Assembly: GCF_027531705.1 (NCBI RefSeq)
Contig: NZ_JAPZSP010000025.1
Coordinates: 17,761 to 81,760 of the forward strand
Direction of reading: 5' to 3'
Length of the DNA stretch: 64,000 nt
Source of the DNA: Flavobacterium sp.
Lineage (GTDB): Bacteria > Bacteroidota > Bacteroidia > Flavobacteriales > Flavobacteriaceae
Position numbers and translations under genes: made by a program. The notes beneath the pieces were generated by a model. It made no database searches and was not told where the DNA came from. It saw only the letters and a list, made by a program, of their open reading frames with translations. Shown piece by piece: positions 1 to 10,049 of the stretch. Numbering within the stretch: position 1 is the stretch's first letter; every line of letters starts with the position of its first letter.

Positions 1-429
1 ATCTAAAACTCTTCTTGCTTGTTGAGCGTTTACTAAATTATAATCAATTTCGCGTGGATTATCGATTGCTTTTAGAATGGCATTTTTAGTAATTTCGTGA
101 AAAACAATTCTTTTGGTTTTCTTTTTATCTAATTTTAATTCTTCTGACAAATGCCATGAAATAGCTTCTCCTTCTCGATCCTCATCGGATGCTAACCAAA
201 CCATATCGGCATTTTTAGCTAACGTTTTCAATTTGCTTACCAGCGCTTTTTTGTCGGGCGAAACTTCATATTTGGGTTTAAATCCGTTTTCAACATCTAC
301 TCCAATTTCTTTAGAAGGCAAGTCGGCAATATGTCCGTAACTTGATTCTACTTGATAATCACTTCCAAGAAATTTTTCAATTGTTTTTGCCTTTGCTGGT
401 GACTCTACGATAACTAAATTCTTTGCCAT
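1..429 (-). CDS. topA: DNA topoisomerase I, N-terminal part (cut by window edge)
   Basis: The translation begins MAKNLVIVESPAKAKTIEKF, the standard start of bacterial type IA topoisomerase I, which relaxes negative supercoils by cutting one strand. About 143 codons are present before the window ends. The TOPRIM acidic motif DEDREGE lies near residue 110. The catalytic tyrosine and the zinc or C-terminal region are outside the window. The ATG at 429-427 is the only sensible start. The gene is divergent from miaB across a 212-nt spacer. The plus-strand ORF at 113-340 is its shadow. Confidence 0.97.
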   Translation of the reverse strand, partial: MAKNLVIVESPAKAKTIEKFLGSDYQVESSYGHIADLPSKEIGVDVENGFKPKYEVSPDKKALVSKLKTLAKNADMVWLASDEDREGEAISWHLSEELKLDKKKTKRIVFHEITKNAILKAIDNPREIDYNLVNAQQARRVLD

Positions 430-593
430 ATCACATTTGTTTGTTCGGCAAAAGTAGAAGATTTTTTTAAATATTGTGCTTTTAATCGAAAATTTGAGTT
501 TTTTGACGACTTCACAAGCCTATTTATTAAACCTTTTAATTATTCAATTCAAAATTCAATTCTAAAAACTTTTGTTAAATCACATCTGCCATC

Positions 594-625
594 TTGTCAG
601 ATTTTATAATTTAGTATTATCTTTG
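594..625 (+). promoter_or_regulatory. Bacteroidota-type promoter of miaB
   Basis: TTG at 594-596 and TATCTTTG at 618-625 are separated by 21 nt, fitting the TTG / TAnnTTTG consensus of Bacteroidota sigma-A promoters. The expected transcription start is near 632, about 10 nt before the miaB ATG. The rest of the 430-641 spacer shows nothing else recognisable. Confidence 0.7.
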
Positions 626-641
626 CTAGAGAATTTGACTT

Positions 642-2090
642 ATGGAAAAGATTATTGAAGAAAACAAACAAGGACAAAGTTTAGTTCTTGAAAATAAAAA
701 AGAAAATACCAAAAAACTTTATATTGAAAGTTATGGTTGCGCTATGAATTTTTCTGATAGCGAAATCGTAGCTTCTATTTTAGTTAATGGTGGTTACAAT
801 ACAACACAAGTTTTAGAAGAAGCCGATTTGGTTTTGGTAAACACTTGCTCAATAAGAGACAAAGCAGAACAAACCATTCGCAAGCGTTTGGAAAAATACA
901 ATGCTGTCAAAAGAGAAGTAAATCCTAAAATGAAAGTAGGTGTTCTAGGCTGTATGGCCGAGCGATTGAAAGAACAATTTCTGGAAGAAGAAAAAATTGT
1001 CGATTTGGTTGTTGGTCCAGATGCTTACAAGGATTTGCCAAATTTATTAGCCGAAGTTGAAGATGGTCGTGATGCGATAAATGTAATTTTATCCAAAGAA
1101 GAAACTTACGGAGATATTTCGCCAGTAAGATTAATGAGCAACGGAATTACTGCATTGGTTTCAATCACACGTGGTTGTGACAATATGTGCACGTTTTGTG
1201 TTGTACCTTTTACTCGCGGTCGTGAACGCAGTCGTGAACCTCAAAGTATAATGACAGAAATTCAGGATTTATGGAATCAAGGATTCAAAGAAATTACACT
1301 TTTAGGTCAAAATGTGGATAGCTATTTATGGTATGGCGGTGGGTTGAAAAAAGATTTTGACAAAGCAACCGATATGCAAAAAGCTACAGCTGTTGCTTTT
1401 GACCAATTACTAGAAATGGTTGCAGTAGCTTTTCCGAAAATGCGTATTCGTTTTTCAACTTCTAATCCGCAAGACATGCACGAAGAGGTTTTACATGTAA
1501 TTGCCAAATATCCAAACATCTGCAAACATATTCACTTGCCTGTTCAGTCTGGAAGCAATCGTATTTTAAAGGAAATGAATCGCTTACATTCTCGTGAAGA
1601 ATATATTGAATTAATCAATAAAATCAACTCAATAATTCCAAATTGCTGTATCACACAAGATATGATAGCTGGTTTCCCAACAGAAACCGAAGAAGATCAT
1701 CAAGATACTTTGAGTTTAATGGAACATGTGAAATATAGTTTTGGCTACATGTATGCCTATTCTGAAAGGCCAGGAACACTAGCTGGCAGAAAAATGGAAG
1801 ATGATGTACCTGAAGAAACAAAATTGCGCAGATTACAAGAAATTGTCGATTTACAAAGAAAACACAGTGCATTCAGAACGCAAGAATTCTTAGGACAAAC
1901 AGTAGAAGTTTTAATAGAAAAAGAATCCAAAAAATCGCCAAATGATTGGTCTGGAAGAAATTCGCAAAGTATAACAGTAGTTTTTCCAAAAGAAAATTAC
2001 AAAATTGGAGATTTCGTAAACGTAAAAATCACCAATTGCACCAGCGGAACGTTAATTGGTAAAGCTGTTGGTTATAGTGAAATGAATTAA
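642..2090 (+). CDS. miaB: tRNA-2-methylthio-N6-dimethylallyladenosine synthase MiaB
   Basis: This radical-SAM enzyme adds the methylthio group to i6A37 of tRNAs that read UNN codons. The N-terminal UPF0004 domain carries its three cluster cysteines (C33 in YGCAMN, C69 in VNTCS, C104 in LGCMAE). The radical-SAM CxxxCxxC motif is C179, C183, C186 in RGCDNMCTFC. A TRAM domain occupies about the last 65 residues. The length of 482 aa is normal. The start is supported by the promoter just upstream. The stop codon is followed after 3 nt by the left inverted repeat of the GxxExxY cassette. Confidence 0.97.
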   Translation: MEKIIEENKQGQSLVLENKKENTKKLYIESYGCAMNFSDSEIVASILVNGGYNTTQVLEEADLVLVNTCSIRDKAEQTIRKRLEKYNAVKREVNPKMKVGVLGCMAERLKEQFLEEEKIVDLVVGPDAYKDLPNLLAEVEDGRDAINVILSKEETYGDISPVRLMSNGITALVSITRGCDNMCTFCVVPFTRGRERSREPQSIMTEIQDLWNQGFKEITLLGQNVDSYLWYGGGLKKDFDKATDMQKATAVAFDQLLEMVAVAFPKMRIRFSTSNPQDMHEEVLHVIAKYPNICKHIHLPVQSGSNRILKEMNRLHSREEYIELINKINSIIPNCCITQDMIAGFPTETEEDHQDTLSLMEHVKYSFGYMYAYSERPGTLAGRKMEDDVPEETKLRRLQEIVDLQRKHSAFRTQEFLGQTVEVLIEKESKKSPNDWSGRNSQSITVVFPKENYKIGDFVNVKITNCTSGTLIGKAVGYSEMN

Positions 2091-2093
2091 AAA

Positions 2094-2130
2094 TTTTGCC
2101 ACAGATTAAAAAGATTTTCACAGATTTTTT
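2094..2130 (+). repeat. Left 37-bp inverted repeat of the GxxExxY cassette (9/10/9-nt tract)
   Basis: The stretch running from TTTTGCCACAGATT to CACAGATTTTTT is a perfect reverse complement of 2560-2596. Inside it, AGATT recurs every 9-10 nt (CACAGATTA, AAAAGATTTT, CACAGATTT). The same unit pattern occurs at 38174-38210. Confidence 0.9.
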
Positions 2131-2137
2131 GAATTTC

Positions 2138-2165
2138 TTTTAATCATATTAATATGTGATTAAAA
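2138..2165. repeat. AT-rich hairpin before the GxxExxY gene
   Basis: TTTTAATCA (2138-2146) pairs with TGATTAAAA (2157-2165), with the small palindrome ATATTAATAT nested inside. It lies between the left inverted repeat and the start codon. It may be an operator or an RNA hairpin. Confidence 0.5.
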
Positions 2166-2178
2166 AAGATAAAACGTG

Positions 2179-2550
2179 ATGGAAGGATATAGAGAAGAAG
2201 AAACATATAAAATTATCGGTATTTGTATGGAAGTCCATAGAAATCTTGGACCAGGATTATTGGAAGTCATTTACAAAGATGCATTGGAAATTGAATTTAA
2301 AGAAAACAACATTCCTTTTGAAAGAGAAAAGGAATTTTTAATTGAATATAAAGGCAAAATATTGCCTCATAAGTTTTACGCTGATTTTATTGTTAATGAA
2401 GATATAATATTAGAAGTAAAAGCTGTTAAAGAATTTTCTAATGAACACATTGCGCAAGTTTTAAATTACTTAAAAATAGCTGATTCAGAAATTGGCTTGT
2501 TGGTTAATTTTCAAACTAAATCGCTTCAATATAAAAGATATGTTATATAA
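2179..2550 (+). CDS. GxxExxY family protein, PD-(D/E)XK nuclease-like (PDDEXK_3)
   Basis: This 123-aa protein has the family-defining GLLEVIY (G26-Y32) and a core resembling PD-(D/E)XK nucleases, with D69 in FYADF and E79-x-K81 in ILEVKAV. The catalytic triad spacing looks intact. Its biological role is not established; the nuclease assignment is by family resemblance. The track starts at GTG 2176, but the ATG three bases later is preferred. The gene sits alone between miaB and a regulator, enclosed by perfect 37-bp inverted repeats, so gene plus repeats look like one acquired unit. No target-site duplication is visible. Confidence 0.85.
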   Translation: MEGYREEETYKIIGICMEVHRNLGPGLLEVIYKDALEIEFKENNIPFEREKEFLIEYKGKILPHKFYADFIVNEDIILEVKAVKEFSNEHIAQVLNYLKIADSEIGLLVNFQTKSLQYKRYVI

Positions 2551-2559
2551 TTTAAGTTA

Positions 2560-2596
2560 AAAAAATCTGTGAAAATCTTTTTAATCTGTGGCAAAA
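2560..2596 (-). repeat. Right 37-bp inverted repeat of the GxxExxY cassette
   Basis: This is the exact reverse complement of 2094-2130, beginning 10 nt after the GxxExxY stop codon. Together the arms delimit a unit of about 503 bp. Confidence 0.9.
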
Positions 2597-2633
2597 ATAA
2601 AAAAATGAGATTTCCTCTCTTCACGAAATAAAT

Positions 2634-3896
2634 ATGGAAACAGTACAAAGTATAAAACAACGATTTGAGATTATTGGAAACGATCCAAAGCTTAATCGTG
2701 CAATAGAAAAAGCTATTCAGGTTGCTCCTACTGATATTTCGGTTTTGGTAGCTGGTGAAAGCGGTGTCGGAAAAGAAAATATTCCTAAAATAATTCATTC
2801 GCTTTCACATAGAAAACACGGTAAATACATCGCTGTAAACTGCGGTGCCATTCCAGAAGGAACAATAGACAGTGAGCTTTTTGGACATGAAAAAGGTGCT
2901 TTTACAGGCGCAACTGGAACTCGTGAAGGTTATTTTGAAGTGGCCGATGGTGGAACAATTTTTCTTGATGAAGTTGGAGAATTACCATTGACAACGCAAG
3001 TGCGATTGCTTCGTGTTCTCGAGAATGGTGAATTTATCAAAGTTGGTTCTTCCCAAGTTCAAAAAACCAATGTTCGTATTGTTGCCGCAACCAATGTTAA
3101 CTTATTTGAAGCCATCGAAAAAGGGAAATTCCGCGAAGATTTGTATTATCGTTTGAGTACGGTTGATATTACTTTGCCGCCGCTTCGTGAGCGAAAAGAC
3201 GATATTCATTTGCTTTTCAGAAAATTTTCTGCAGATTTTGCTCATAAATACAAAATGCCTCCATTAAAATTGGATGAAAATGCAGTTCAAGTTTTACAAA
3301 AATTTAGATGGAGCGGAAATATTCGTCAATTGCGAAATGTTGCCGAACAAATTTCTGTTTTAGAGACTAATCGTGATGTTTCTGCCAATACACTTTTATC
3401 TTATTTACCCCAAGAAGGCAATAATTTACCAAGCGTAATTGGTGGAAAAAAAGCCGAAAATGATTTTTCTACCGAAAGAGATATTTTATACAAAGTGCTT
3501 TTTGATATGAAAAGTGACTTGAATGATTTAAAAAAATTAACTTTGGAATTGATGAAAAATGGTTCAGCAAAAGTTCAGGAAATCAACACCAATTTGATTC
3601 AGAAAATTTATGGTTCTAACGAAAGTGAAATTTCATTTGAAGAAGAACCAAGAACTGCTGTTTACAAACCTGAATATAAAGCACAAAACGAAGACAATGA
3701 TTTTCAGGAAAACGATGACAATTACCTTTTTGCAGAAACAGTTGAAGAAGAAGAAATTCTGAAATTAGAACAAAAAGAAATCGAATTAATTAAAAAGTCA
3801 TTAGAAAAAAACAAAGGAAAAAGAAAAGCTGCTGCCGATGAATTGGGAATTTCTGAAAGAACTTTGTATAGAAAAATTAAACAATTTGATTTATAA
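2634..3896 (+). CDS. Sigma-54-dependent (NtrC-like) transcriptional regulator without receiver domain
   Basis: This 420-aa protein has an AAA+ sigma-54 activator core from about residue 12 to 240. Walker A is GESGVGKE (41-48), the sigma-54 contact loop GAFTGA is intact (88-93), and Walker B is GGTIFLDE (107-114). A Fis-type helix-turn-helix closes the protein (about 385-420, ending SERTLYRKIKQFDL). No N-terminal receiver or sensor domain precedes the core, so its input is unknown. An acidic linker (about 330-380) separates core and HTH. The target genes cannot be told from the window. Confidence 0.93.
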   Translation: METVQSIKQRFEIIGNDPKLNRAIEKAIQVAPTDISVLVAGESGVGKENIPKIIHSLSHRKHGKYIAVNCGAIPEGTIDSELFGHEKGAFTGATGTREGYFEVADGGTIFLDEVGELPLTTQVRLLRVLENGEFIKVGSSQVQKTNVRIVAATNVNLFEAIEKGKFREDLYYRLSTVDITLPPLRERKDDIHLLFRKFSADFAHKYKMPPLKLDENAVQVLQKFRWSGNIRQLRNVAEQISVLETNRDVSANTLLSYLPQEGNNLPSVIGGKKAENDFSTERDILYKVLFDMKSDLNDLKKLTLELMKNGSAKVQEINTNLIQKIYGSNESEISFEEEPRTAVYKPEYKAQNEDNDFQENDDNYLFAETVEEEEILKLEQKEIELIKKSLEKNKGKRKAAADELGISERTLYRKIKQFDL

Positions 3897-3952
3897 AAAA
3901 AATATAGTCAAATAATGTACTTTTGAAACGGAAAGTATTTGAATAAACACTT

Positions 3953-4456
3953 ATGAAAAAAATACATTTTATAGTTGCCATCATTGTTTTGTTCTCGATA
4001 AATAGCTGTTCGGTATACAATTTTACAGGAACAGGGAAAATTGACGCCAAAACATTTCAGGTAAATTATTTTCAAAATAATGCAGAAATTGTGCAACCGG
4101 GAATCGAAAGAACTTTTACTTTGCGCTTACAAGATTTAATTCAAAATCAAACCAATCTTAACTTGATTAGTTCTGGTGGAGACTTACTTTATGAAGGTGA
4201 AATTGTAGATTTCAGAATCACACCAATGACAGCAACAGCCGACATTAAAGCCGCACAAAACAGAGTTACTATTGCAGTAAATCTTAGATACAGCAACAAA
4301 AACAAGGATACAGACGATTTTGAAAAAAGATATTCATTCTTTTATGACTATCCTGCCACTTCTCAACTAATCGGAAGAGAATTAGATAATGCTCTTGAAG
4401 AAATTTTTGAAAGAATTACACAAGATATTTTTAACGACACACTCGCTAAATGGTAA
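3953..4456 (+). CDS. lptE: LptE family LPS-assembly lipoprotein
   Basis: This 167-aa protein has a lipoprotein signal (lipobox SINSC, Cys19) and the LptE-type body, with aromatic residues early (YNFTGTG) and an alpha/beta pattern. LptE plugs the LptD barrel that inserts lipopolysaccharide in the outer leaflet. It lies 56 nt after the regulator and 35 nt before the TPR-like gene, in a probable lptE-TPR-secG operon. The family call rests on length, lipobox and overall resemblance to Bacteroidota LptE. Confidence 0.8.
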   Translation: MKKIHFIVAIIVLFSINSCSVYNFTGTGKIDAKTFQVNYFQNNAEIVQPGIERTFTLRLQDLIQNQTNLNLISSGGDLLYEGEIVDFRITPMTATADIKAAQNRVTIAVNLRYSNKNKDTDDFEKRYSFFYDYPATSQLIGRELDNALEEIFERITQDIFNDTLAKW

Positions 4457-4491
4457 TTTATTTTCATAATTTTACAGCTTTAATTTAAAAT

Positions 4492-5349
4492 ATGACAACC
4501 TCGGAAATTACAACTTTACTCAACAAACCTTTTTTCGTCAATGATACACAAACATCGGCGTTGGAAAATGTTGTGCAAGAATTTCCGTATTTCCAAAGCG
4601 CTCGCGCCTTGTATTTAAAAGGGTTGTACAATCAAAATAGTTTTAAATATAACTACGCTCTAAAAGTTACAGCTGCACATACAACCGACAGAAGTGTTTT
4701 GTTCGATTTTATTACTTCGGATGAGTTTACAACCATCAATGAAGAAAAAACGACTCCAAGTGAAAGCGAAATTTTAGAAATTTCTGTAGAGAATAGTGTT
4801 GTAGTTGCTCCTTTTAAGATTGAGCAATCAATTATAGATTCTATAAAAGCATCTGGAAACGAGATTGAAGAAAATGAAGAAACTTTAATAGTTGCTGATC
4901 CTGTTTTTGAAATAGCAAAAGAAAATTTAGAAATAGGAAAACCACTTGAATTTTCGTCAAAAGAGAAACATTCATTTCAGGAATGGTTACAATTGGCAAA
5001 AGCAAAACCTATAATTAGAGAAGAAAATACAATTACAAACGAAATTTCTGAAACTGATTTAGAAAAGCAAAAAAAAAATGAGTTAATCGATAAATTCATT
5101 GAAGCCAATCCGAAAATCCCACAAATTAAACCAAATACTACTGCCTCCACCTTTATTTTCGAGCCTTCAAAAGAAGATAATTCTTATTTAATGACCGAAA
5201 CTTTGGCACGAGTTTATCTGGAACAACATAAATATCAAAAAGCAATTCAAGCTTATGAAATATTAATTTTGAAATATCCAGAAAAAAGTAGTTTCTTTGC
5301 AGACCGAATTTTAGATATTAAAAATTTACAACAAAATAATAATACATAA
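4492..5349 (+). CDS. Uncharacterised TPR-like protein upstream of secG
   Basis: This 285-aa soluble protein has no signal peptide. The N-terminal 80 residues resemble a helical repeat ([19 protein letters not shown]), the middle is acidic and low in complexity, and the C-terminus (about 240-275, [20 protein letters not shown]) is one clear tetratricopeptide unit. It is placed between lptE and secG, with only 2 nt to the secG start, which suggests translational coupling. The function is unknown; a scaffold role is only a guess. Confidence 0.75.
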   Translation: MTTSEITTLLNKPFFVNDTQTSALENVVQEFPYFQSARALYLKGLYNQNSFKYNYALKVTAAHTTDRSVLFDFITSDEFTTINEEKTTPSESEILEISVENSVVVAPFKIEQSIIDSIKASGNEIEENEETLIVADPVFEIAKENLEIGKPLEFSSKEKHSFQEWLQLAKAKPIIREENTITNEISETDLEKQKKNELIDKFIEANPKIPQIKPNTTASTFIFEPSKEDNSYLMTETLARVYLEQHKYQKAIQAYEILILKYPEKSSFFADRILDIKNLQQNNNT

Positions 5350-5351
5350 CA

Positions 5352-5699
5352 ATGAGCACATTTTCAATTTTTTTAGTTTTAATAACTATAGTTAGTTTTT
5401 TATTAATCATCGTCATTATGGTTCAAAATCCTAAAGGAGGCGGTTTATCATCTTCTATTGGTGGATCACAAATGCTTGGTGGTGTTCAAAAAACAACTGA
5501 CTTTTTAGATAAAAGTACATGGACATTAGCAGCAGTATTAATGGCATTAATTTTATTATCAAGTTTGAGCTTTACAGGTTCATTAAGCGATTCAGATTCT
5601 AAAATCATCGATACTACAGAAGCTGCTGCGCCAGCTAAAGCAACTACACCAGCAGAAAAAGCGCCAGCTACAACTGCGCCTGTTGCTCCAGCAAAATAA
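5352..5699 (+). CDS. secG: Preprotein translocase subunit SecG
   Basis: This 115-aa protein has two membrane helices (about 3-24 and 56-75) joined by the Gly-rich loop [15 protein letters not shown] that is characteristic of SecG, a small helper of the SecYEG channel. The C-terminal tail is rich in Ala, Pro and Thr and longer than in E. coli. It starts 2 nt after the upstream stop and is followed by a strong terminator. Confidence 0.93.
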   Translation: MSTFSIFLVLITIVSFLLIIVIMVQNPKGGGLSSSIGGSQMLGGVQKTTDFLDKSTWTLAAVLMALILLSSLSFTGSLSDSDSKIIDTTEAAAPAKATTPAEKAPATTAPVAPAK

Positions 5700-5718
5700 T
5701 ATTCAAAAAAACAAATTG

Positions 5719-5752
5719 AAATGCCAGCCTGTCAAAGCTGGCATTTTTTTTG
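5719..5752 (+). terminator. Intrinsic terminator after secG
   Basis: The arms AAATGCCAGC and GCTGGCATTT (10 bp) enclose an 8-nt loop and are followed by a T run. This separates the secG operon from groESL. Confidence 0.88.
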
Positions 5753-5839
5753 GCAAAATGTCAGTTTTTATGTGTTGGCATAATTTCTGAAATAACGAAT
5801 ACAACAAATAAATTATAACTTAATTAAAATATATTGATT

Positions 5840-6115
5840 ATGAGTTTAAGTATTAAACCTCTTTCAGACCGCGTAATTGTTGAACCAGCTGCTGCCGAAA
5901 CACAAACAGCTTCTGGAATTATCATTCCTGACACTGCCAAAGAAAAACCTCAAAAAGGAACTGTTGTAGCAGTAGGAAATGGAAAAAAAGACGAGCCAAT
6001 GACTGTAAAAGTTGGCGATAGTGTCCTTTACGGTAAATATGCAGGAACCGATCTAAAATTTGACGGAAAAGATTATTTGATAATGCGTGAGGATGATATT
6101 CTAGCAATAATCTAA
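5840..6115 (+). CDS. groES: Co-chaperonin GroES
   Basis: The 91-aa protein begins [16 protein letters not shown] and keeps the mobile-loop region ([18 protein letters not shown]) and the terminal ILAII. It caps the GroEL cavity. The track's TTG start at 5834 adds two residues and is less likely than the ATG at 5840. groEL follows after 57 nt. No CIRCE operator was found upstream. Confidence 0.97.
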   Translation: MSLSIKPLSDRVIVEPAAAETQTASGIIIPDTAKEKPQKGTVVAVGNGKKDEPMTVKVGDSVLYGKYAGTDLKFDGKDYLIMREDDILAII

Positions 6116-6118
6116 TTA

Positions 6119-6148
6119 GTATTAAGATTTTGAGAATTAAGTATTAAG
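6119..6148 (+). repeat. Phased degenerate repeat tract (7-8-nt units) between groES and groEL
   Basis: Four units, GTATTAAG, ATTTTGAG, AATTAAG and TATTAAG, follow one another. It is a weaker member of the spacer tract class described in the findings. Confidence 0.5.
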
Positions 6149-6160
6149 ACTAAAATATAA

Positions 6161-7804
<1,644 letters not shown>

Positions 7805-7809
7805 AACTA

Positions 7810-7837
7810 AGTACGAAGTACAATATTCGAAGTACGA
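7810..7837 (-). repeat. Phased 7-nt repeat tract after groEL
   Basis: AGTACGA, AGTACAA, TATTCGA and AGTACGA follow in exact 7-nt register. Read on the minus strand it matches the TCGTA-type tracts at 15231 and 61575. Confidence 0.7.
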
Positions 7838-7848
7838 GGTTAAAATAA

Positions 7849-7890
7849 AAAATCCGTCTTGTTGAAAAACTTGACGGATTTTGTTTTATT
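7849..7890 (+). terminator. Terminator of groESL
   Basis: AAAATCCGTC (7849-7858) pairs with GACGGATTTT (7873-7882) and is followed by a T-rich run. Confidence 0.85.
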
Positions 7891-7935
7891 TCTTTTTAGT
7901 ATATTATCATAATTTCACAAAAATGATTCACTAAC

Positions 7936-8035
7936 TAGCCCTGATACTGGAATTGTTTGAGCTCTTAACGAAGTTAAAGCGAGTTCCAGTAGCAGGAATT
8001 ACCATCACTGAAAAAAGCCCAAGCCATTCGCTCCT
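7936..8035 (+). repeat. Dispersed TAGCCC-GAT structured element, copy 1
   Basis: The element begins TAGCCCTGATACTGGAA, contains a matching TTCCAGTAGCAGG, and ends with an AAGCCCAAGCCATTCGCTC segment. It shares its ends with 31264-31440 and its start with 50560-50705. It lies between convergent groEL and the DedA gene. It could be a structured RNA of the flavobacterial kind (compare the Flavo-1 motif); this was not tested. Confidence 0.6.
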
Positions 8036-8045
8036 ATTTTCAATT

Positions 8046-8726
8046 CTATTCTTCTAAATGAACTTTTTTCTTGATAAACTTTAAAATTACTGGCAAAGTC
8101 GTAACCAATACAATACCAATTACAATATATTCGATATAATGTTTCAAATCTATTTGATAGGTGTCAAGGAAAAACTTATACAAATAATGACCTGCAAAAA
8201 TCAACGAAAACGACCATAAAAAGGCACCAATAACATTAAAAAACATGAATTTTTTCTTGTCCATTCCAACTATACCAGCAATTACAGGTATAAAAGTTCT
8301 AACTATCGGAATAAATTTTGCAAAAAGAACGGCTTTGCTTCCATGATTTTCAAAAAAGTTTTGAGCGTCATATAAGTATTTCTTTTTAAAAATAAAATTA
8401 TCAGGTCTTTTAAACAAATAATTCCCACTTTTTTGTCCATACCAATAGCCAAACATATTTCCAAAAATACCCATAAGCGAAATTAATGTTGCAAGCAAAG
8501 TAACGTTAAGAAAATCGCTTCCTAATGAAAATTCTCTCATTAAAGTTTCGCTGTATATTCCGCATAGAAATAACAAACTATCGCCTGGTAAAAAGAAGCC
8601 TGCAAGCAAGCCAGTTTCGGCAAAAATGATGAATAAAACGACATACAAACCTATTTTAACACCGCCAAATTCTAATAGAATATAAAATTCAGGGTTGAAG
8701 AGTTGTTTCCAATCAAAATCTGTCAT
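8046..8726 (-). CDS. DedA family membrane protein
   Basis: This 226-aa integral membrane protein has the DedA signatures FFLPGDSLLFLCGIYSE (about 47-63) and KFIPIVRTFIPVIAGIVGM (about 137-155), with several hydrophobic segments. DedA proteins are putative proton-dependent lipid-carrier flippases. The gene stands alone on the minus strand, convergent with groEL. Confidence 0.92.
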   Translation of the reverse strand: MTDFDWKQLFNPEFYILLEFGGVKIGLYVVLFIIFAETGLLAGFFLPGDSLLFLCGIYSETLMREFSLGSDFLNVTLLATLISLMGIFGNMFGYWYGQKSGNYLFKRPDNFIFKKKYLYDAQNFFENHGSKAVLFAKFIPIVRTFIPVIAGIVGMDKKKFMFFNVIGAFLWSFSLIFAGHYLYKFFLDTYQIDLKHYIEYIVIGIVLVTTLPVILKFIKKKVHLEE

Positions 8727-8820
8727 AAAAAATTGCGTATTATTTTAGGGCGTGAAAGTAATTATAATTTATTTGATTTAGTAATCTTACTTGCTTTTTT
8801 GACTTAAATATAACATATTT

Positions 8821-9573
8821 TTATTCTTTATAAAAAATCAAATTTTGCAATAATGTTAATGAAACAGTATGATTCATAACATCACTTCCTGATTTTGAGT
8901 TCAATAACTGATTCATGTAGGCAATTTCAAACCGAATACTATTTTTATAATTAAACCCTATGCCAGCTAAAAATCTATTTTGATCAAAAAACTTTGAATT
9001 CACTTTATTATCACCAATATTTACAAAAATCTCATCCTGCAAAACAAGATACATTTCTTCATTACCTGATTTAAAATTGGACAAATGAATTACATGTCTA
9101 TTCAAATATCGAAGTCTATTCTGGTAATTGGTTGCGACTTTTTGTACAACATCATCTTTTAGTTGAATATCATCTACAAATCTTTGTTCAAGTCTAAATC
9201 TATTGGTGAAATTATTTTTGTTATCATTCCATTTATTATTCAACAGAAATTGTTCCCATATTCTATCTTCATTAAAATACTCATCTAAATCCTTATTAAA
9301 AGTATTAATCAATCCGTAACCAATAGTAACCGAAGCATTTTTATTCAAATTATAAAAACCACCAAAACGAAACAAATTTTGATTACTCATTTTCAACTCA
9401 TCATCAAGTCTAAAACTGGCTTCTATATGATAACCAAGCTTAGGGGAAACATTATATTGTCCAACATAAGAAAACCAATTGGCTTGATTATTTTTTATTT
9501 CTTGTGAAAAAAATTGTGTTGTAAATAGCAACAAGATTATTTTTATTACAACTATAGCTGTTTTATTTCTCAT
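8821..9573 (-). CDS. DUF2490 domain outer-membrane protein
   Basis: This 250-aa protein has a signal peptide (cleavage after about TTQFFSQ) and alternating amphipathic strands (SFRLDDEL, RFRLEQRFV, RNRLRYL) typical of DUF2490 beta-barrels. The role is unknown. It is 35 nt downstream of the HMA gene on the same strand and could be co-transcribed with the metal cluster. Confidence 0.8.
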   Translation of the reverse strand: MRNKTAIVVIKIILLLFTTQFFSQEIKNNQANWFSYVGQYNVSPKLGYHIEASFRLDDELKMSNQNLFRFGGFYNLNKNASVTIGYGLINTFNKDLDEYFNEDRIWEQFLLNNKWNDNKNNFTNRFRLEQRFVDDIQLKDDVVQKVATNYQNRLRYLNRHVIHLSNFKSGNEEMYLVLQDEIFVNIGDNKVNSKFFDQNRFLAGIGFNYKNSIRFEIAYMNQLLNSKSGSDVMNHTVSLTLLQNLIFYKE

Positions 9574-9608
9574 TTTGTAAATATACCAAAATAAAAAAAC
9601 AACTAACT

Positions 9609-9953
9609 TTATTTTCTTTCATAAAGACAGCAACTATGAAGTCTTTCATAATCTCCATCGGTAGATTTTACTCCATCTGTATCGTGTCCAACCTTTGCAA
9701 CGGCTTTTTTTACATCTAGCAATGAACACTTTTCTTCATTAATTATCAAATGTAAAGTATGATCATCAATGTGCCATTCTGCACTTTTTACGCCTTTAAC
9801 AGAATAAGCGGCTTTTTCAATTCTCTTTTTGCATTGCTCACAATTACCATTGACTTCGGTGTCGTATTTAGCGTTTTTATTTTTTGTTTCTTGTGCTTGT
9901 GCTGAAAGTGCTACAAACAGTAACAACATTCCAAAAATTATATTTTTACTCAT
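9609..9953 (-). CDS. Periplasmic heavy-metal-associated (HMA) domain protein
   Basis: This 114-aa protein has a signal peptide (ending about LSAQAQ) and one HMA fold with the metal-binding pair CEQC (about residues 38-41) followed by helix KKRIEKAAYSVKGVKSAEW. Extra cysteines occur in a C-terminal HSCCLY. Secreted HMA proteins of this type bind Cu(I). It lies downstream of the TonB receptor, consistent with a copper or other soft-metal role. Confidence 0.88.
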   Translation of the reverse strand: MSKNIIFGMLLLFVALSAQAQETKNKNAKYDTEVNGNCEQCKKRIEKAAYSVKGVKSAEWHIDDHTLHLIINEEKCSLLDVKKAVAKVGHDTDGVKSTDGDYERLHSCCLYERK

Positions 9954-10010
9954 GCTTTTATATTTGTTTTTTTGTATTCGAGAATCTTCGATTTCATTTT
10001 TTTATATTTT

Positions 10011-10047
10011 ATTGTTATTGAATTTGAATTTTGATATTGTAATTGAT
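10011..10047 (+). repeat. 6-nt phased ATTG tract between the HMA and TonB receptor genes
   Basis: ATTGTT, ATTGAA and TTTGAA are followed, after one 7-nt slip, by ATTGTA and ATTGAT. It belongs to the same class as 37001-37078. Confidence 0.5.
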
Positions 10048-10049
10048 TT

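Noticed and set aside
2094-2596. Classical insertion sequence with transposase
   Set aside because: The enclosed gene is a short GxxExxY protein with a PD-(D/E)XK core, not a DDE or tyrosine transposase, and no target-site duplication is visible.
5700-5839. CIRCE/HrcA operator upstream of groES
   Set aside because: Only the secG terminator and AT-rich sequence are present; no TTAGCACTC-type inverted repeat was found.
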